Notes under the pieces: generated by a model
The model's input: only the letters and a program-made list of their open reading frames with translations
Database searches by the model: none
What the model was told of the DNA's origin: nothing
Position numbers and translations under genes: made by a program
Assembly (NCBI GenBank): GCA_030427245.1
Contig: JAUHXA010000053.1
Span: 1 to 50,617 of the forward strand
Length of the DNA: 50,617 nt
Direction: 5' to 3'
Origin: Bacteroidia bacterium
Lineage (GTDB): Bacteria; Bacteroidota; Bacteroidia; Chitinophagales; UBA2359
Shown here: in pieces, positions 16,595 through 25,345 of the stretch
Layout: every line of letters starts with the position of its first letter
Numbering within the stretch: position 1 is the first letter of the stretch

Positions 16595-18943
16595 ATGAAA
16601 CACCCATTTTTATTGATTTTCTTGTTATTCGTTTATTGCAATATATTTGGAGACGTAAACAATACGCCCAATGAAAATAGCTATAAATTTTCTTTGAATC
16701 TAAATGAAGTAGAAAACGACCAGTTGATGGTCAGCCTTATTACTCCCCAAATTCAAGAAAAGGTCATCACCTACTACATCCCCAAAATCATCCCAGGAAC
16801 ATACAGTATTTCCGATTTTGGACGATTCATCAAAAAATTCAAAGCCTTCGATAAAAATGGCAAACAGCTAAAGGTGAAACGTTTGGATGACAATAGCTGG
16901 CAAATCAAAAAAGCCAATAAAATCCACAAAGTTACTTATTGGGTAGATGATACCTTTGATGCAGATATGGGCGACAACCAGATTTACCCCATGTCGGGAA
17001 CGAATATCGAAGATAAGAAAAACATCGTAATCAATACGCATGGGTTCTTTGGCTATTTTGGAGGAATGAAAAGCTTGCCTTATGAGGTGAGCATAACCCA
17101 TCCCGAAAATTTCTATGGTAGTACAGGTTTGATACCTTCAAAGGTGGAAAAAGACAAGGACATTTATTGGGTAGAAGACTATATGCGTTTGGCAGATGCA
17201 CCAATGATGTACAACGAACCCGATACTACGATTATAAAGGTAGCAGGAGCAGAAGTGTTGGTATCGGTCTATTCCCCAACTGATAAAATCGAATCGGCTT
17301 ACTTGGCAGAAGGCATCAGAGAATTGTTGATGGCGCAAAAAGAATACCTAGGTGGTGAGCTACCTGTTGACAAATACGCTTTCATCATGTACTTTGTCGA
17401 GCCCTTCAATGCTGCACCTGTACAAGGAGCCTTGGAACATTCCTATTCTTCGTTTTACTATCTACCCGAATATCCTCAAACCTTGGTAATGCCTTTTATT
17501 CGAGACATTGCAGCGCATGAATTTTTTCATATTGTCAGTCCTCTAAACATACATTCAGAAGAAATCCATTACTTTGACTACAACGACCCTAAACTCTCCA
17601 AACACCTTTGGCTCTACGAAGGTAATACCGAATATTTCGCAAGCAATGTACAGGTGAAATACGGTTTGGTTACTCCCGAAGAATACTTTGACGTACTTCG
17701 TGGCAAAATCATCAACTCCAAAAACAGCTATGACGATAATTTGCCTTTCACCGAAATGAGTAAATACTGTGCCGATAAATACGCCGACCAATACCAAAAC
17801 GTGTATGAAAAAGGTCCTTTAATCAATATGTCACTCGATTTGTTGTTGTTGAACTTATCAGAAGGCAAATATGGAATGCAAAATTTGATTGCAGATTTGT
17901 CGAAAAAATACGGCAAAGACAAACCCTTCAAAGACGACGAACTTTTTGACGAAATTGTAGAAATGACCTATCCCGAAGTCAAGGACTTTTTTGCAAGATA
18001 TGTAGAAGGACCAGAATCATTGCCTTTAGAAAAGTCTTTTGCCTATGCGGGTGTGAGTTACAAGCCTTTTTCTTCTTACGATGATTATTCTTTTGGCAAT
18101 GTGACCCTGAGCTTCAACCCCGACACCAAACGTTTGTTGGTAGATGATACAGCAGAAATGAACGAATTGGGGGTAGAGTTGGGCTATGAAAAAGGTGATG
18201 AAATCATAAAAATGAATGGAGAAGAAGTTCCCACCGATGCCACAATTCGAGAGTTTATCCAAGATTTCAAAGCAGGTTTGGAGGAAGGTAAAGAATTTAC
18301 CATCACTGTTTTGCGCCCCAATGAAGAAGGTGAAACCGAGGAAACTCTTTTGAAAGGTACAGCCTTCAAAGTAGAACGTACGGCCTTACACGAAATAAAA
18401 TTTATGGATGCTCCTACTGCTCGACAAATGAAAGTCAGGAATGCATGGTTGAAAGCTTTTGTGACACCAATGGATGCGCCGGCTTATCAACATACAGCAG
18501 AGGAGGTGGCTACAATTGAAGGAATCACAACCGCATTGTACGATGTGATTTCGGGACCTGCTGGGCAACGAAATTGGAGCAGGTTGAAAGCATTGTGCAA
18601 ACCCAATGCCCAATTCAATGCGCTGGTACCGACACCAGAAGGCGAAAAAAATTACCAAACTTTGTCATTAGAAGAATACATTGGCAAAGCAGATCCCTTC
18701 TTCATGGAATCGGGTTTTTATGAGGTCGAAACAGGTCGAGTAGTCGAAGAATTCAACGGCATCGCCCAAGTATTTAGCAGCTTCGAAACCCGCACCGAAG
18801 TAGAAGGAGAACCTTTCACCAAAGGCATCAACAGCATCCAACTTGTTTATGATCAAGATAGATGGTGGGTGGTGAATATTCTATGGGGAACAGCTACCCC
18901 AGAAAACGGGATTCCCAATAAATATTTGAAGAGTGGTAAGTGA
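16595..18943 (+). CDS. M61 glycyl aminopeptidase-like metallopeptidase with PDZ and NTF2-like domains
   Basis: A 782-residue exported protein (signal FLLIFLLFVYCNIFG). The M61 N-terminal beta domain is followed by the gluzincin active site HEFFH at residues 308-312 and the downstream YEGNTEYF with Glu342 as probable third zinc ligand. A PDZ domain covers about 490-590 (GVELGYEKGDEIIKMNGEEV). The last ~150 residues have an NTF2/SnoaL-like pattern (ALYDVISGPAGQRNWSRL ... WWVVNILWGT). M61 enzymes clip N-terminal Gly or Ala. The fused NTF2-like module is unusual and may give substrate or ligand specificity. Confidence 0.88.
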   Translation: MKHPFLLIFLLFVYCNIFGDVNNTPNENSYKFSLNLNEVENDQLMVSLITPQIQEKVITYYIPKIIPGTYSISDFGRFIKKFKAFDKNGKQLKVKRLDDNSWQIKKANKIHKVTYWVDDTFDADMGDNQIYPMSGTNIEDKKNIVINTHGFFGYFGGMKSLPYEVSITHPENFYGSTGLIPSKVEKDKDIYWVEDYMRLADAPMMYNEPDTTIIKVAGAEVLVSVYSPTDKIESAYLAEGIRELLMAQKEYLGGELPVDKYAFIMYFVEPFNAAPVQGALEHSYSSFYYLPEYPQTLVMPFIRDIAAHEFFHIVSPLNIHSEEIHYFDYNDPKLSKHLWLYEGNTEYFASNVQVKYGLVTPEEYFDVLRGKIINSKNSYDDNLPFTEMSKYCADKYADQYQNVYEKGPLINMSLDLLLLNLSEGKYGMQNLIADLSKKYGKDKPFKDDELFDEIVEMTYPEVKDFFARYVEGPESLPLEKSFAYAGVSYKPFSSYDDYSFGNVTLSFNPDTKRLLVDDTAEMNELGVELGYEKGDEIIKMNGEEVPTDATIREFIQDFKAGLEEGKEFTITVLRPNEEGETEETLLKGTAFKVERTALHEIKFMDAPTARQMKVRNAWLKAFVTPMDAPAYQHTAEEVATIEGITTALYDVISGPAGQRNWSRLKALCKPNAQFNALVPTPEGEKNYQTLSLEEYIGKADPFFMESGFYEVETGRVVEEFNGIAQVFSSFETRTEVEGEPFTKGINSIQLVYDQDRWWVVNILWGTATPENGIPNKYLKSGK

Positions 18944-19046
18944 GAAGTAAAGCTGTTTCTCTGCGTTCCAATTGCAGTTTTGTCAGCTATAGATTTCCTT
19001 CAAGGCTTAATTTGTTTTATTTTGCAGCAAAGCAAAATATCAAACA

Positions 19047-21887
19047 ATGAAGTATTTATACCCTTTTCTGATTTTCCTTTTATCTACATTCCAATGCCTT
19101 CAATCCCAAACCAATGTCAATGGCACATTCGACAGTTTTGAGGACTTCTCAACTGTCCAAAAAATGCCATTCACGATGCCCGATGGTGTAGAGTTGATGA
19201 CCGATGTATATTTGCCCATAACGAGCGATTCGTTGGTCTTGCCGCTTGAGCTGGAAGGCATCGGGACGATTTCATTGGAGTTGATACCACGAGGCATTCA
19301 ATGGATAGTTTACGACAGCCTCAACAACGAGCCCAATCCAAACCCTTTCCAATTACCCTTTATTTTCTTGCGAACACCCTATGACAAAGACACCGAAGAA
19401 GGCGGTTTTGTGGCGAATATATTAGGTTATGGTTTTGCCATTCAAGACCTTAGGGGACGGTATGAATCAGAAGGAGTGTATTTTCCTATGTATAGTGATG
19501 GTTGGCAAAAAAACGCCTATCATCCCGAATACAGTCATGCAGCAGATGTGACCGAATTGTCGAGTCCCTTCAATGGCAACAAACACGAAGACGGTTACAA
19601 TAGCGTACAATATTTGGTCAATGATTTGACAGGAGATTTTGATTTGGACGGAGATGGAACAGCCGAAACAACCGCACCTTTCTGCAATGGCAGCGTCGGA
19701 ATGTTGGGCGGTTCGGCTTTGGGAAATACGCAATATCAAGCAGCAGCAACCCATCGAATCAATCCCAACGAAAAGGGCTTGAAATGCCTGGTGCCTGCCG
19801 TAGCGACCAACGAACACTTCAATAGTACGGCATATAATAATGGCGTTTTTCGAGAAAGTTTGGTGAGAGGATGGTTGTATGGGCAAATTTTGAATTTGGA
19901 GGATGAATTTATTGACATAGATGACGACCTTCAAAACAATATACACACAGCCGCAGACTACAACCTCGAAAACAAGAATCAAGTTGCAGAACGTTGTGTC
20001 GAATATTCGAGTGAATATCAATTTGAAGGAAACGTAGCAAATGCCTATCCAAACAGCCTTTCCCGAACTGATTTTGATGCAAGTCGTGCGCCTGTCAACT
20101 CCAATGGAGAAAGTGATGCAAATGGTTTGTACAGCCGCTACTCCAACATGGAAGTCCCGATGTACCATCTTTCGGGTTGGTGGGATATTTTTGTGAGTGG
20201 ACAAATCGAAACCTATAATCGCTTGATGAACAACCTAAGCGAAGAGCAGGGAAATAAATCTTTTCAGAAAATTGTGATAGGTCCTTATGCCCACCAAACA
20301 CTTGGAAGCCGCACAACAGGTGACCAAATCTACAAGGAAAATGTAAACGATGTCTTCAATGCTGACTTCTCTAATATCAGCATTGATAATGTGGATGTAG
20401 AAGAATTGCTGCAATCAGAGATTGCACTTTGGTATCGCCAACACTTGAATTACCGACAAGGTTTGGGTGAGCCGAAAGTTCGGATTCCCGAAAGTCAGGT
20501 TTGGCAACAAACGACTATTGGAGAGGTGAGAGTGCCTTCGGAAGACTATTATGTGGGATTGATGGACATGCTCAATTTTTTGTCAGGTAAAACCGAACTG
20601 CCCGCCATCAAATTGGAACTCAACAGCCCCTTTGGTGTGACTCCTTTGGAGTTTCCGATTCCTCAATTGACCACTCCTTTGTTGGACATTCCTGGAGAAG
20701 CTTTGTCCCCGATTGCAGAACGAGATTTCAGCAACGTTCCCAATTTTCGCTTTTATGTGGCAGGGCCGCTTAACGACGGTATTGAAGCGAATGAGAATGT
20801 CGGAAATTACTGGTTTTCATCCGATGTTTTTCCATTATCAAAGACAGAAGGAGTAGAGTTTGAAGAATTTTATTTGCACGAAAATCAAACTTTCAATACG
20901 GAAATACCGATCGAAAATGAAGGCGTTTTGTTTTTTACACACGATCCTAATAATCCTGTGCGAACAACAGGCGGCGGCAATATGTTGGTCAGAACGCCCA
21001 ATAATAGCCGCAACAGTCAAGGCCAAATGAACTTGGCAAATCCTGCTTGGGCGAATATGACGCTGAATAATGACGGAGTGCTTCAATTTACGAGCGAGGT
21101 CATTGAAGATTCGCTGACCATTATGGGCTATCCCAAAGCCAAAATTTTTGCGGCTTCCAATCCCGATGGCGAAAGTTCAGGCTTGACCGATACCGATTTT
21201 TTTATACGGGTTTTGGATGTCTATCCCGATGGTAGAGAGTTGTTTGTGGTAGAAGGAGCTGTAAATGCGAGGGCGAGAGAATATGCTCGTTCTTTGGCGG
21301 ATGGGGAAGAAAACATCAATGCCCCTTTCACGAATATCAACATTGGACAGGTCTATGAATATGAGTTTCAGTTGTTGCCGATTGCCTATACTTGGGGAGC
21401 TGGTCATCAGGTGAAAGTGTTGATTAGTAGTAGCAACTACAACCGTTATCAGGTCAATGCAAATGTGCCGATTGAAGAAGGCGAGTTTTTCCGTCGCCAA
21501 CCCAATGATGGTCAAACCTACAACTTCAATGGGGTAGAAATGGCTCCAAGAATTGCCACCCAAAGCATTTATTTTTCGCCCAATCACCCAACTTCTATTT
21601 CTTTGCCTGTATTCAAAGGCATGGGCGTAACAATTGAAGATGCGCCAGTGGAAGATTTGGCGGTTCGCATTTATCCCAATCCTGCAAGTTCTTACCTGTA
21701 TATTAAGGCGGAAAAAAGCGGTGATTACTCTGTGACGGTTCGCAATTTGATGGGACAGGCTTTACTCCAATCGAATTTTCATAGTCGCATAGAATTGGAT
21801 TTGAAAGGTTTCGCAGTGGGAATGTATTTGGTGGAGGTCAATGGAGAGGATGGGAAAATGATGATTGAGAAGGTGGTGGTTAGGTAA
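19047..21887 (+). CDS. CocE/NonD (S15 family) hydrolase with T9SS sorting domain
   Basis: A 946-residue secreted hydrolase. After a signal peptide (LIFLLSTFQCLQSQ) comes an X-Pro dipeptidyl-peptidase/CocE alpha/beta-hydrolase domain with TPYDKD, AIQDLRGRYESEG and the nucleophile region GMLGGSALGN (Ser223). A C-terminal jelly-roll domain (about 560-850) contains NYNRYQVNAN, as in CocE enzymes. The last ~75 residues (IYPNPASSYLYIKAE ... GMYLVEV) are a type A type IX secretion signal, so the enzyme is exported across the outer membrane and probably surface attached or released. Substrate could be an acyl ester, amide or Pro-peptide. Confidence 0.9.
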   Translation: MKYLYPFLIFLLSTFQCLQSQTNVNGTFDSFEDFSTVQKMPFTMPDGVELMTDVYLPITSDSLVLPLELEGIGTISLELIPRGIQWIVYDSLNNEPNPNPFQLPFIFLRTPYDKDTEEGGFVANILGYGFAIQDLRGRYESEGVYFPMYSDGWQKNAYHPEYSHAADVTELSSPFNGNKHEDGYNSVQYLVNDLTGDFDLDGDGTAETTAPFCNGSVGMLGGSALGNTQYQAAATHRINPNEKGLKCLVPAVATNEHFNSTAYNNGVFRESLVRGWLYGQILNLEDEFIDIDDDLQNNIHTAADYNLENKNQVAERCVEYSSEYQFEGNVANAYPNSLSRTDFDASRAPVNSNGESDANGLYSRYSNMEVPMYHLSGWWDIFVSGQIETYNRLMNNLSEEQGNKSFQKIVIGPYAHQTLGSRTTGDQIYKENVNDVFNADFSNISIDNVDVEELLQSEIALWYRQHLNYRQGLGEPKVRIPESQVWQQTTIGEVRVPSEDYYVGLMDMLNFLSGKTELPAIKLELNSPFGVTPLEFPIPQLTTPLLDIPGEALSPIAERDFSNVPNFRFYVAGPLNDGIEANENVGNYWFSSDVFPLSKTEGVEFEEFYLHENQTFNTEIPIENEGVLFFTHDPNNPVRTTGGGNMLVRTPNNSRNSQGQMNLANPAWANMTLNNDGVLQFTSEVIEDSLTIMGYPKAKIFAASNPDGESSGLTDTDFFIRVLDVYPDGRELFVVEGAVNARAREYARSLADGEENINAPFTNINIGQVYEYEFQLLPIAYTWGAGHQVKVLISSSNYNRYQVNANVPIEEGEFFRRQPNDGQTYNFNGVEMAPRIATQSIYFSPNHPTSISLPVFKGMGVTIEDAPVEDLAVRIYPNPASSYLYIKAEKSGDYSVTVRNLMGQALLQSNFHSRIELDLKGFAVGMYLVEVNGEDGKMMIEKVVVR

Positions 21888-22034
21888 GACTTTGTTCAAT
21901 TGAAGTTGGAGGTTTTTATCTATTAAGAGTGCCCCATAAAATAAGCGAAAATTGAGTATAAACCCTTGTCTTCAAGCTTAATAATCAAAGAGAGATCAAA
22001 ACCAAACCAATTAAGCCCAAAATCCCACAAAACA

Positions 22035-22550
22035 ATGAACAACCTATTCCAACAAATCCTAAACCTCTGCAACAACAAAACTCAATCCACCAAAGACAGA
22101 AGAGAACTGCTTCGACCTTTGCAAAGACAACTTGAATACGATATGCAAGAACATCCAAACAAACTATTAGAAGATGCAATAGCCCTTTCTTTGAATTTGG
22201 CAAAAAGTACAGATGCAGTCGGTAGAGGTTTCGCCTACGACCTTCTAAGGGGACTCAACAAACTCCCTTTTCAAATCAATGAATACGAAGCCGAGGCTTA
22301 TACCAAAGCAGAACGAAAAGTACGCAACCAACAATTGTATCAATATGTGTGGGATATTTTAGCTCTTTTGGAGGGCGACAAAACAAAAATACGAACCCGT
22401 TTTCGGGCAGAAGCATTGAGGTTGTTGGCGGATTTGGTGTGGTTTTACAAAGAGAAAGGCTTGAAAACAAAATTGAAGCCTTATCTCGCTAAAAAGGGTA
22501 CGGATGAACGATTTTTTGCATTGGAGGTAGTGGCGAATATGAAGAGGTAA
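22035..22550 (+). CDS. Hypothetical helical protein
   Basis: A 171-residue, mostly alpha-helical cytoplasmic protein, starting at ATG 22035; an alternative TTG at 21966 would add 23 residues that look untranslated. Regions such as LRPLQRQLEYDMQEHPNKL and RAEALRLLADLVWFYKEKG suggest HEAT- or TPR-like helices. No motif or catalytic residue is recognised. It begins about 150 bp after the S15 hydrolase and 110 bp before a RhuM-like gene. Confidence 0.6.
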   Translation: MNNLFQQILNLCNNKTQSTKDRRELLRPLQRQLEYDMQEHPNKLLEDAIALSLNLAKSTDAVGRGFAYDLLRGLNKLPFQINEYEAEAYTKAERKVRNQQLYQYVWDILALLEGDKTKIRTRFRAEALRLLADLVWFYKEKGLKTKLKPYLAKKGTDERFFALEVVANMKR

Positions 22551-22660
22551 TGGCAACAAGAATTTGGGGGTTCGGAGGAATTTTTTATTGAAGAAAAAGA
22601 GGTCGTTTCTATTTGAAATTCATTAAATTAGTCCATTCGTAAAACAAAACAAACCCAATA

Positions 22661-23341
22661 ATGGCAATAAACAACGAATCCAAAATCCTCATTTACCAAA
22701 CCGAAGAAGGAGATACCCGTATTGAGGTACAATTGGAGGGAGAGACGGTTTGGTTGACACAAGACCAAATGGCGGAGCTTTTTCAAAGGAATAAATCAAC
22801 TATTTCAAGACATATCAACAATGTTTTTGAAGAAGGCGAATTGTCATCAGAGGCAACTGTTGCAAAATATGCAACAGTTCAAAATGAAGGAGGACGAAAA
22901 GTAAATAGAGATTTGGCATATTACAACCTTGATGTCATTATTTCGGTAGGTTATCGGGTCAAATCCCATAGAGGTACACAATTCCGAATTTGGGCAACTC
23001 AACAGTTGAAGGAATACATCATCAAGGGTTTTATACTGGACGACAGGCGTTTCAAAAGCGGAAAGCAACTGAATTATTTTGATGAACTTTTGGAGCGCAT
23101 CCGAGATATTCGAAGCAGTGAAAAAGTATTTTATCAGAAAGTCAAGGACATTTACACTACGAGCATAGATTACGACCCCAAATCGGATATGAGTGTGAAA
23201 TTCTTCAAAGTCGTACAAAACAAATTTTTGTGGGCAGTTAGCGGTAAAACTGCTGCTGAAATCATCCACCAAAGGGCGAATGCAGACAAACCGAACATGG
23301 GCTTAACTGCTTGGTTCAACGCACCAAAAGGAAAGATTTGA
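22661..23341 (+). CDS. rhuM: RhuM family protein, C-terminally truncated
   Basis: A 226-residue member of the virulence RhuM family: VWLTQDQMAELFQRNKSTISRHI (helix-turn-helix), RKVNRDLAYYNLDVIISVGYRV, RGTQFRIWATQQLKEYI and AEIIHQRANADKPNMGL are all standard. Full-length members have about 330 residues; this one ends right after NAPKGKI, losing the C-terminal third. No clear continuation is visible in the following 120 bp in any frame, so the gene was cut by deletion. RhuM genes often sit in accessory loci near toxin-antitoxin or restriction genes. Possibly non-functional. Confidence 0.8.
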   Translation: MAINNESKILIYQTEEGDTRIEVQLEGETVWLTQDQMAELFQRNKSTISRHINNVFEEGELSSEATVAKYATVQNEGGRKVNRDLAYYNLDVIISVGYRVKSHRGTQFRIWATQQLKEYIIKGFILDDRRFKSGKQLNYFDELLERIRDIRSSEKVFYQKVKDIYTTSIDYDPKSDMSVKFFKVVQNKFLWAVSGKTAAEIIHQRANADKPNMGLTAWFNAPKGKI

Positions 23342-23463
23342 AAAAAATGAAGAAGGGTAAATAAACGATTTTTGTATTGGAGGAGGAAGATTTAATTATT
23401 GGTAAGTTTTTGCTTTGGTGTGAACAGGAACGGTTAGGTGGAAAAGAAACAGAGATTTGATAA

Positions 23464-23913
23464 TCAGTAGCTCACTAACTGAATAAAAACAGTTTGCAAA
23501 TGGTCAAAATCCTTATCGGATGTTACCAAAGTTAAATTCAGGTGATGGGCAGTGGCTGCTATCCAAACATCATTTTTACCCATATTTCTTGCACTCATCC
23601 CTGTTGGTAGAGGAGTTCCTTCTAATTTACCTTGACTATACGCATCAATTTCCGCATAAGCCACCACAATTTCTTGACGAGCAATTGGTAATAAATTGAG
23701 GTGACTGATGAGAGTAGCCAGTTTTTGAAGCTTCTTTTCTTGCCATTTTCGTTGTTTGGCAAGTGAGTAAATTTCACCCATTGTTACTATGGAAATAAAA
23801 ACCTGATTTTCTGCTCCAAAAAAATTGTAACGGCTATTTAAATTCTGATAGGTTGTGGAAGTGCGAATATAATGAACAAGCAAATTGGTATCCCATAAGT
23901 AATTCATAATCAT
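23464..23913 (-). CDS. PIN-domain ribonuclease toxin (VapC-like)
   Basis: A 149-residue PIN-domain protein with the acidic metal-binding quartet visible: D8 (WDTNLLVHY), E47 (TMGEIYSLA), D115 (NDVWIAATA) and D133 (TSDKDF). VapC toxins cleave tRNA or rRNA and stop growth when their antitoxin is degraded. The gene follows a 92-residue protein by 5 bp, the usual antitoxin-toxin order. Confidence 0.88.
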   Translation of the reverse strand: MIMNYLWDTNLLVHYIRTSTTYQNLNSRYNFFGAENQVFISIVTMGEIYSLAKQRKWQEKKLQKLATLISHLNLLPIARQEIVVAYAEIDAYSQGKLEGTPLPTGMSARNMGKNDVWIAATAHHLNLTLVTSDKDFDHLQTVFIQLVSY

Positions 23914-23918
23914 CAGTT

Positions 23919-24197
23919 TTATTTGGTGAGCATTTTACATAATTCTTCCGCAGGCAGTTCGTCTTCCCACAAATTCACTAAACCCTCCAAGTCTTTTTCT
24001 TGTACGACATAGTTTTGAAGTTGAATAGGTTTGTTAAAATCGGGGAAGTTTTGAAAACTTGGAAAAATTTGCTTTTTGGAGGAAGTAGATTGTTCTACAG
24101 ACCACTCTGTTATTAACATTTGTTTGATTTCCTGTGGCAGTTGTCTTGCCAATTTTAGGATTTCGTGAGTTGAAAATTCTATGCTGATGTTGTTCAT
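23919..24197 (-). CDS. Putative antitoxin of the PIN toxin
   Basis: A 92-residue protein, N-terminus MNNISIEFSTHEILKLARQLP resembling short helical antitoxins (LA..LP..I.Q.LI), with an acidic C-terminal region (LWEDELPAEELCKML) suitable for binding a basic toxin. Position 5 bp upstream of the PIN gene supports the role. No AbrB or RHH motif is obvious, so the DNA-binding class is not assigned. Bases 24198-24378 hold nothing recognisable. Confidence 0.7.
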   Translation of the reverse strand: MNNISIEFSTHEILKLARQLPQEIKQMLITEWSVEQSTSSKKQIFPSFQNFPDFNKPIQLQNYVVQEKDLEGLVNLWEDELPAEELCKMLTK

Positions 24198-24378
24198 AAG
24201 AGATGATTCGATTGTTTCTTAAAAGAACAAGTAAACCGAAAAATTGGTTCAAGCTTGGAAAAGAAAGGAATCTCTCAAAAGATTTTTGCCGAGAGTATTG
24301 GCTTGTATGTATGCTTTGGAGCGATTGAAGGGGTGAAATAGAGAAACTTTTGTAACGAGTGAAAATCAGCAAATAGCC

Positions 24379-25011
24379 TCACCTCCCCATTACCCATGTA
24401 ACAGGAATACTCAACAAAGTGACTCCGCCACTTACAGGAAATGCTCCAGTAATAGCATAGCTAATCACTCCTAAGATTGTTCCAACAATAATAGGAGCAA
24501 CGATTTTATCCATAAACCAACTTCTTCGAGGCGGAGAGGAAGGATTTCGTGGATTGCTTTTTCTTGAAAAAAATGATAGGACACCTCTGTAGAGTATAGG
24601 GCTGCCGAAGACAATAAAAAGTGAAAGTATTGATGATAAACTCATTATTAGTATGATATCCCTATCACCGTAACCAGTTGAGAGATTGTACTCACTTCCA
24701 ATCATTGATACAAAAAATGAAATAATTATAAAGAGAATTAGAGACTTTCTAATATTACGAAACCGTTTTTCTTGAATAATATTAAACATTTTATGTTCAT
24801 ACTTACTGACTTGCCTTGCTGTCCAAACTGCTAAACAAAAAAATATAAACATTATAGAACCAATTGAATCATCAACAGCATTTACATTTTCATCGCCAAA
24901 AAATTTAGAAAAAATAACCAGCAGACTTAATATTAAGAAAAATCAAATATAAAAAGACCAAAAGCCTTGAAAAGCACCTGAAATCGCGAAAAATGATTTT
25001 TGATTACTCAT
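24379..25011 (-). pseudogene. Membrane protein gene with in-frame UGA at codon 23
   Basis: From ATG 25009-25011 the frame encodes MSNQKSFFAISGAFQGFW and then meets TGA at 24943-24945 (codon 23), after which it stays open for 187 codons. The downstream part has several hydrophobic segments (SLILFIIISFFVSMI, IILIMSLSSILSLFIVF, IVGTILGVISYAITGAF). The TGA lies inside a hydrophobic stretch (FYI-stop-FFLILSLLVIF), where TGG would be natural. Either this is a nonsense mutation, readthrough occurs, or translation restarts at an internal ATG such as 24852. Function unknown. Confidence 0.6.
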
Positions 25012-25248
25012 TTGGGTAGAAATTTATTGAAATAATTACAAATATACAATTTAAGTCAAATATCAGAAAGAAAGGTTGAAAAAATATTTGTTATTACTCC
25101 CTTCAAAACTTGACCTCCCAATTAGTACCAAAATAAAAATCTCTCCGCCTCTCTGTCTCTTCGTTCAATCCCAAATTCTACAAGAAAAATCTCTGTGTTC
25201 TTCCAAAAAACAAAAATTATTTTTTAGTCAATATCGCCTAATTTTATC

Positions 25249-25256
25249 TATATTTG
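25249..25256 (+). promoter_or_regulatory. Bacteroidota -7 element TATATTTG before the carboxylase
   Basis: TATATTTG fits the TAnnTTTG consensus and lies 90 bp upstream of the biotin carboxylase ATG. The surrounding 334-bp gap (25012-25345) shows no credible gene. Confidence 0.4.
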
Positions 25257-25345
25257 TGGTCAATCTTAATAAATAAACACCGAGAAAAAGATTACAAAAA
25301 TCTCCAAGACTTTTGTAGTCTCATCTCTGACCTCAAAACAAAAAA

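Noticed and set aside
25076-25276. 66-residue frame before the carboxylase
   Set aside because: Low complexity, no conserved feature, and it overlaps the likely promoter.
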